Shown here piece by piece: positions 6,249 through 6,681 of a stretch of DNA of 6,681 nucleotides; positions within the stretch are counted from its first letter, which is position 1, and each line of letters opens with the position of its first letter. The stretch spans positions 1-6,681 of the forward strand of contig JALVZP010000289.1 of assembly GCA_027037575.1 (NCBI GenBank), given 5' to 3'. The translations under genes and the position numbers were made by a program. Under the pieces are notes generated by a model. The model was not told the origin of the DNA. It worked only from the letters and a program-made list of their open reading frames with translations, and searched no databases. The stretch comes from Desulfobacterales bacterium. GTDB taxonomy: Bacteria > Desulfobacterota > DSM-4660 > Desulfatiglandales > JALVZP01.

Positions 6249-6681
6249 TTTATAGGCCTTAGAAGCCAATCTGACCAGTATGTCAGATAGGTCTTTCTCT
6301 GCTTATTATTCATTATCCTTTCATCCTCATAGAAGGAATCATCTTTGTAGTGAGTCGTAGATATCTCCTCTATTATTGCCCCATTTCTTGAACTAAAGCT
6401 ATGAGAAACACCTTTCTCAATAATTATAATGTCTCCAGCCTTACACTTCTTTATTTCTCCGTCAAGAACAAGCTCAACATCCCCATATAGGACATGGAAT
6501 GCCTCTTCCTTCTTTTTATGATAATGGGCAGGGTGGGTCTGGCCAGGAAGTAGAAGGATCAGTTTCTTACAATATTCCCTATTTATGCAGTTTATTATAG
6601 TAGCTCCATATTCCTCAAATCTCTCTATGCCATAGTGATGAGATATCTCAATATCTACCTTATCAGGCAAGGCTATTTTGC
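6245..6681 (-). CDS. Cupin-domain protein, 3' part only; possibly the C-terminal module of a NeuB-like synthase fusion
   Basis: 144 complete codons are visible and the frame stays open to the window edge. The only near-start candidate is TTG at 6670, with no Shine-Dalgarno sequence before it, so the gene most likely begins outside. Cupin motif 1 is complete: the block beginning GQTHPAHYH and ending VLYG fits GX5HXHX4EX6G. Motif 2 reads GDIIIIEKGVSH and supplies the fourth metal ligand His. Two His, one Glu and one His are thus in place for a metal site. The flanking blocks EISHHYGIERF, INREYCKKLI and IEEISTTHYKDDSFYED are ones I associate with cupin modules at the C-terminus of N-acetylneuraminate synthase-like proteins, and with D-lyxose-isomerase-like cupins. 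It overlaps the next gene by 4 nt. Whether a synthase domain precedes it cannot be seen here, and a free-standing sugar-binding or isomerase cupin is the alternative. Confidence 0.8.
   Translation of the reverse strand, partial: KIALPDKVDIEISHHYGIERFEEYGATIINCINREYCKKLILLLPGQTHPAHYHKKKEEAFHVLYGDVELVLDGEIKKCKAGDIIIIEKGVSHSFSSRNGAIIEEISTTHYKDDSFYEDERIMNNKQRKTYLTYWSDWLLRPIK
6257..6260 (-). promoter_or_regulatory. Probable Shine-Dalgarno sequence of the ThDP enzyme gene
   Basis: AAGG on the minus strand lies eight bases before the ATG at 6248, within the end of the cupin gene. Together with the ATGA overlap it favours this start over the ATG at 6269. It is a short match, so confidence is moderate. 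Confidence 0.5.

Larger units (their letters stand above)
771..6681 (-). other. Predicted single transcription unit for nucleotide-sugar modification
   Basis: Six genes follow one another on the minus strand with junctions, in transcription order, of 4-nt overlap, 1-nt gap, 4-nt overlap, 2-nt gap and 47-nt overlap. No space remains for internal promoters or terminators, and two junctions have the ATGA form typical of translational coupling. The promoter must lie outside the window. All six families are at home in lipopolysaccharide or other glycan clusters, which makes shared expression and a shared pathway likely. No glycosyltransferase, flippase or NDP-sugar nucleotidyltransferase gene is visible, so only the middle or end of the cluster is in view. 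Confidence 0.85.

Noticed and set aside
6249..6269. A seven-residue longer ThDP enzyme starting at 6269
   Set aside because: There is no Shine-Dalgarno sequence before it. The ATG at 6248 couples to the cupin stop and starts at the usual place before the Pyr domain.
1..6681. CRISPR array, tRNA or rRNA gene, insertion sequence or attachment site
   Set aside because: No repeat-spacer pattern, cloverleaf, rRNA-like segment or transposase coding was seen. Coding sequence fills the whole window.

Overview
The window looks like a chromosomal segment of a low-GC, lipid A-making (Gram-negative type) bacterium. The lpxC gene at the left edge is the evidence for the envelope type. Codon use is A/T-rich, and Arg AGA/AGG and Ile ATA are frequent in lpxC and in all the minus-strand genes. 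This is often seen in thermophilic or deep-branching phyla (for example Nitrospirota, Aquificota or Omnitrophota). I cannot assign a taxon from this sequence alone, and I see no composition shift that marks a recently acquired island.

Layout: positions 1-774 (+) hold the 3' five-sixths of lpxC. From 6681 down to 771, everything is coded on the minus strand as one tightly packed series of six genes. In transcription order these are: a cupin-domain protein (5' end outside the window), a thiamine-diphosphate (ThDP) enzyme of the acetolactate-synthase type, a three-domain sugar C-methyltransferase-like protein, a Gmm-like Nudix hydrolase, a radical SAM protein with a C-terminal Twitch/SPASM-like cysteine set, and an extended SDR nucleotide-sugar epimerase/dehydratase-like protein. 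Junctions are 4-nt ATGA overlaps, gaps of 1-2 nt, and one 47-nt overlap. There is no intergenic stretch long enough for an internal promoter. The last gene of the series runs tail-to-tail into lpxC, and the two stop codons share the palindrome TTAA.

Interpretation: the gene families and the lpxC neighbour point to synthesis of an unusual nucleotide-activated sugar for lipopolysaccharide/O-antigen or a related surface glycan. Two of the enzymes belong to families that can add carbon branches to keto-sugars (a YerE-like ThDP enzyme and a TylC3/TcaB9-like C-methyltransferase). A radical SAM enzyme overlaps an SDR whose YxxxK tyrosine is replaced by leucine. The cupin resembles the C-terminal module of sialic acid synthase-like (NeuB) fusion proteins. 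The exact product cannot be read from the sequence. The combination, the missing SDR tyrosine and the possible radical SAM/SDR pairing are the main points worth following up.
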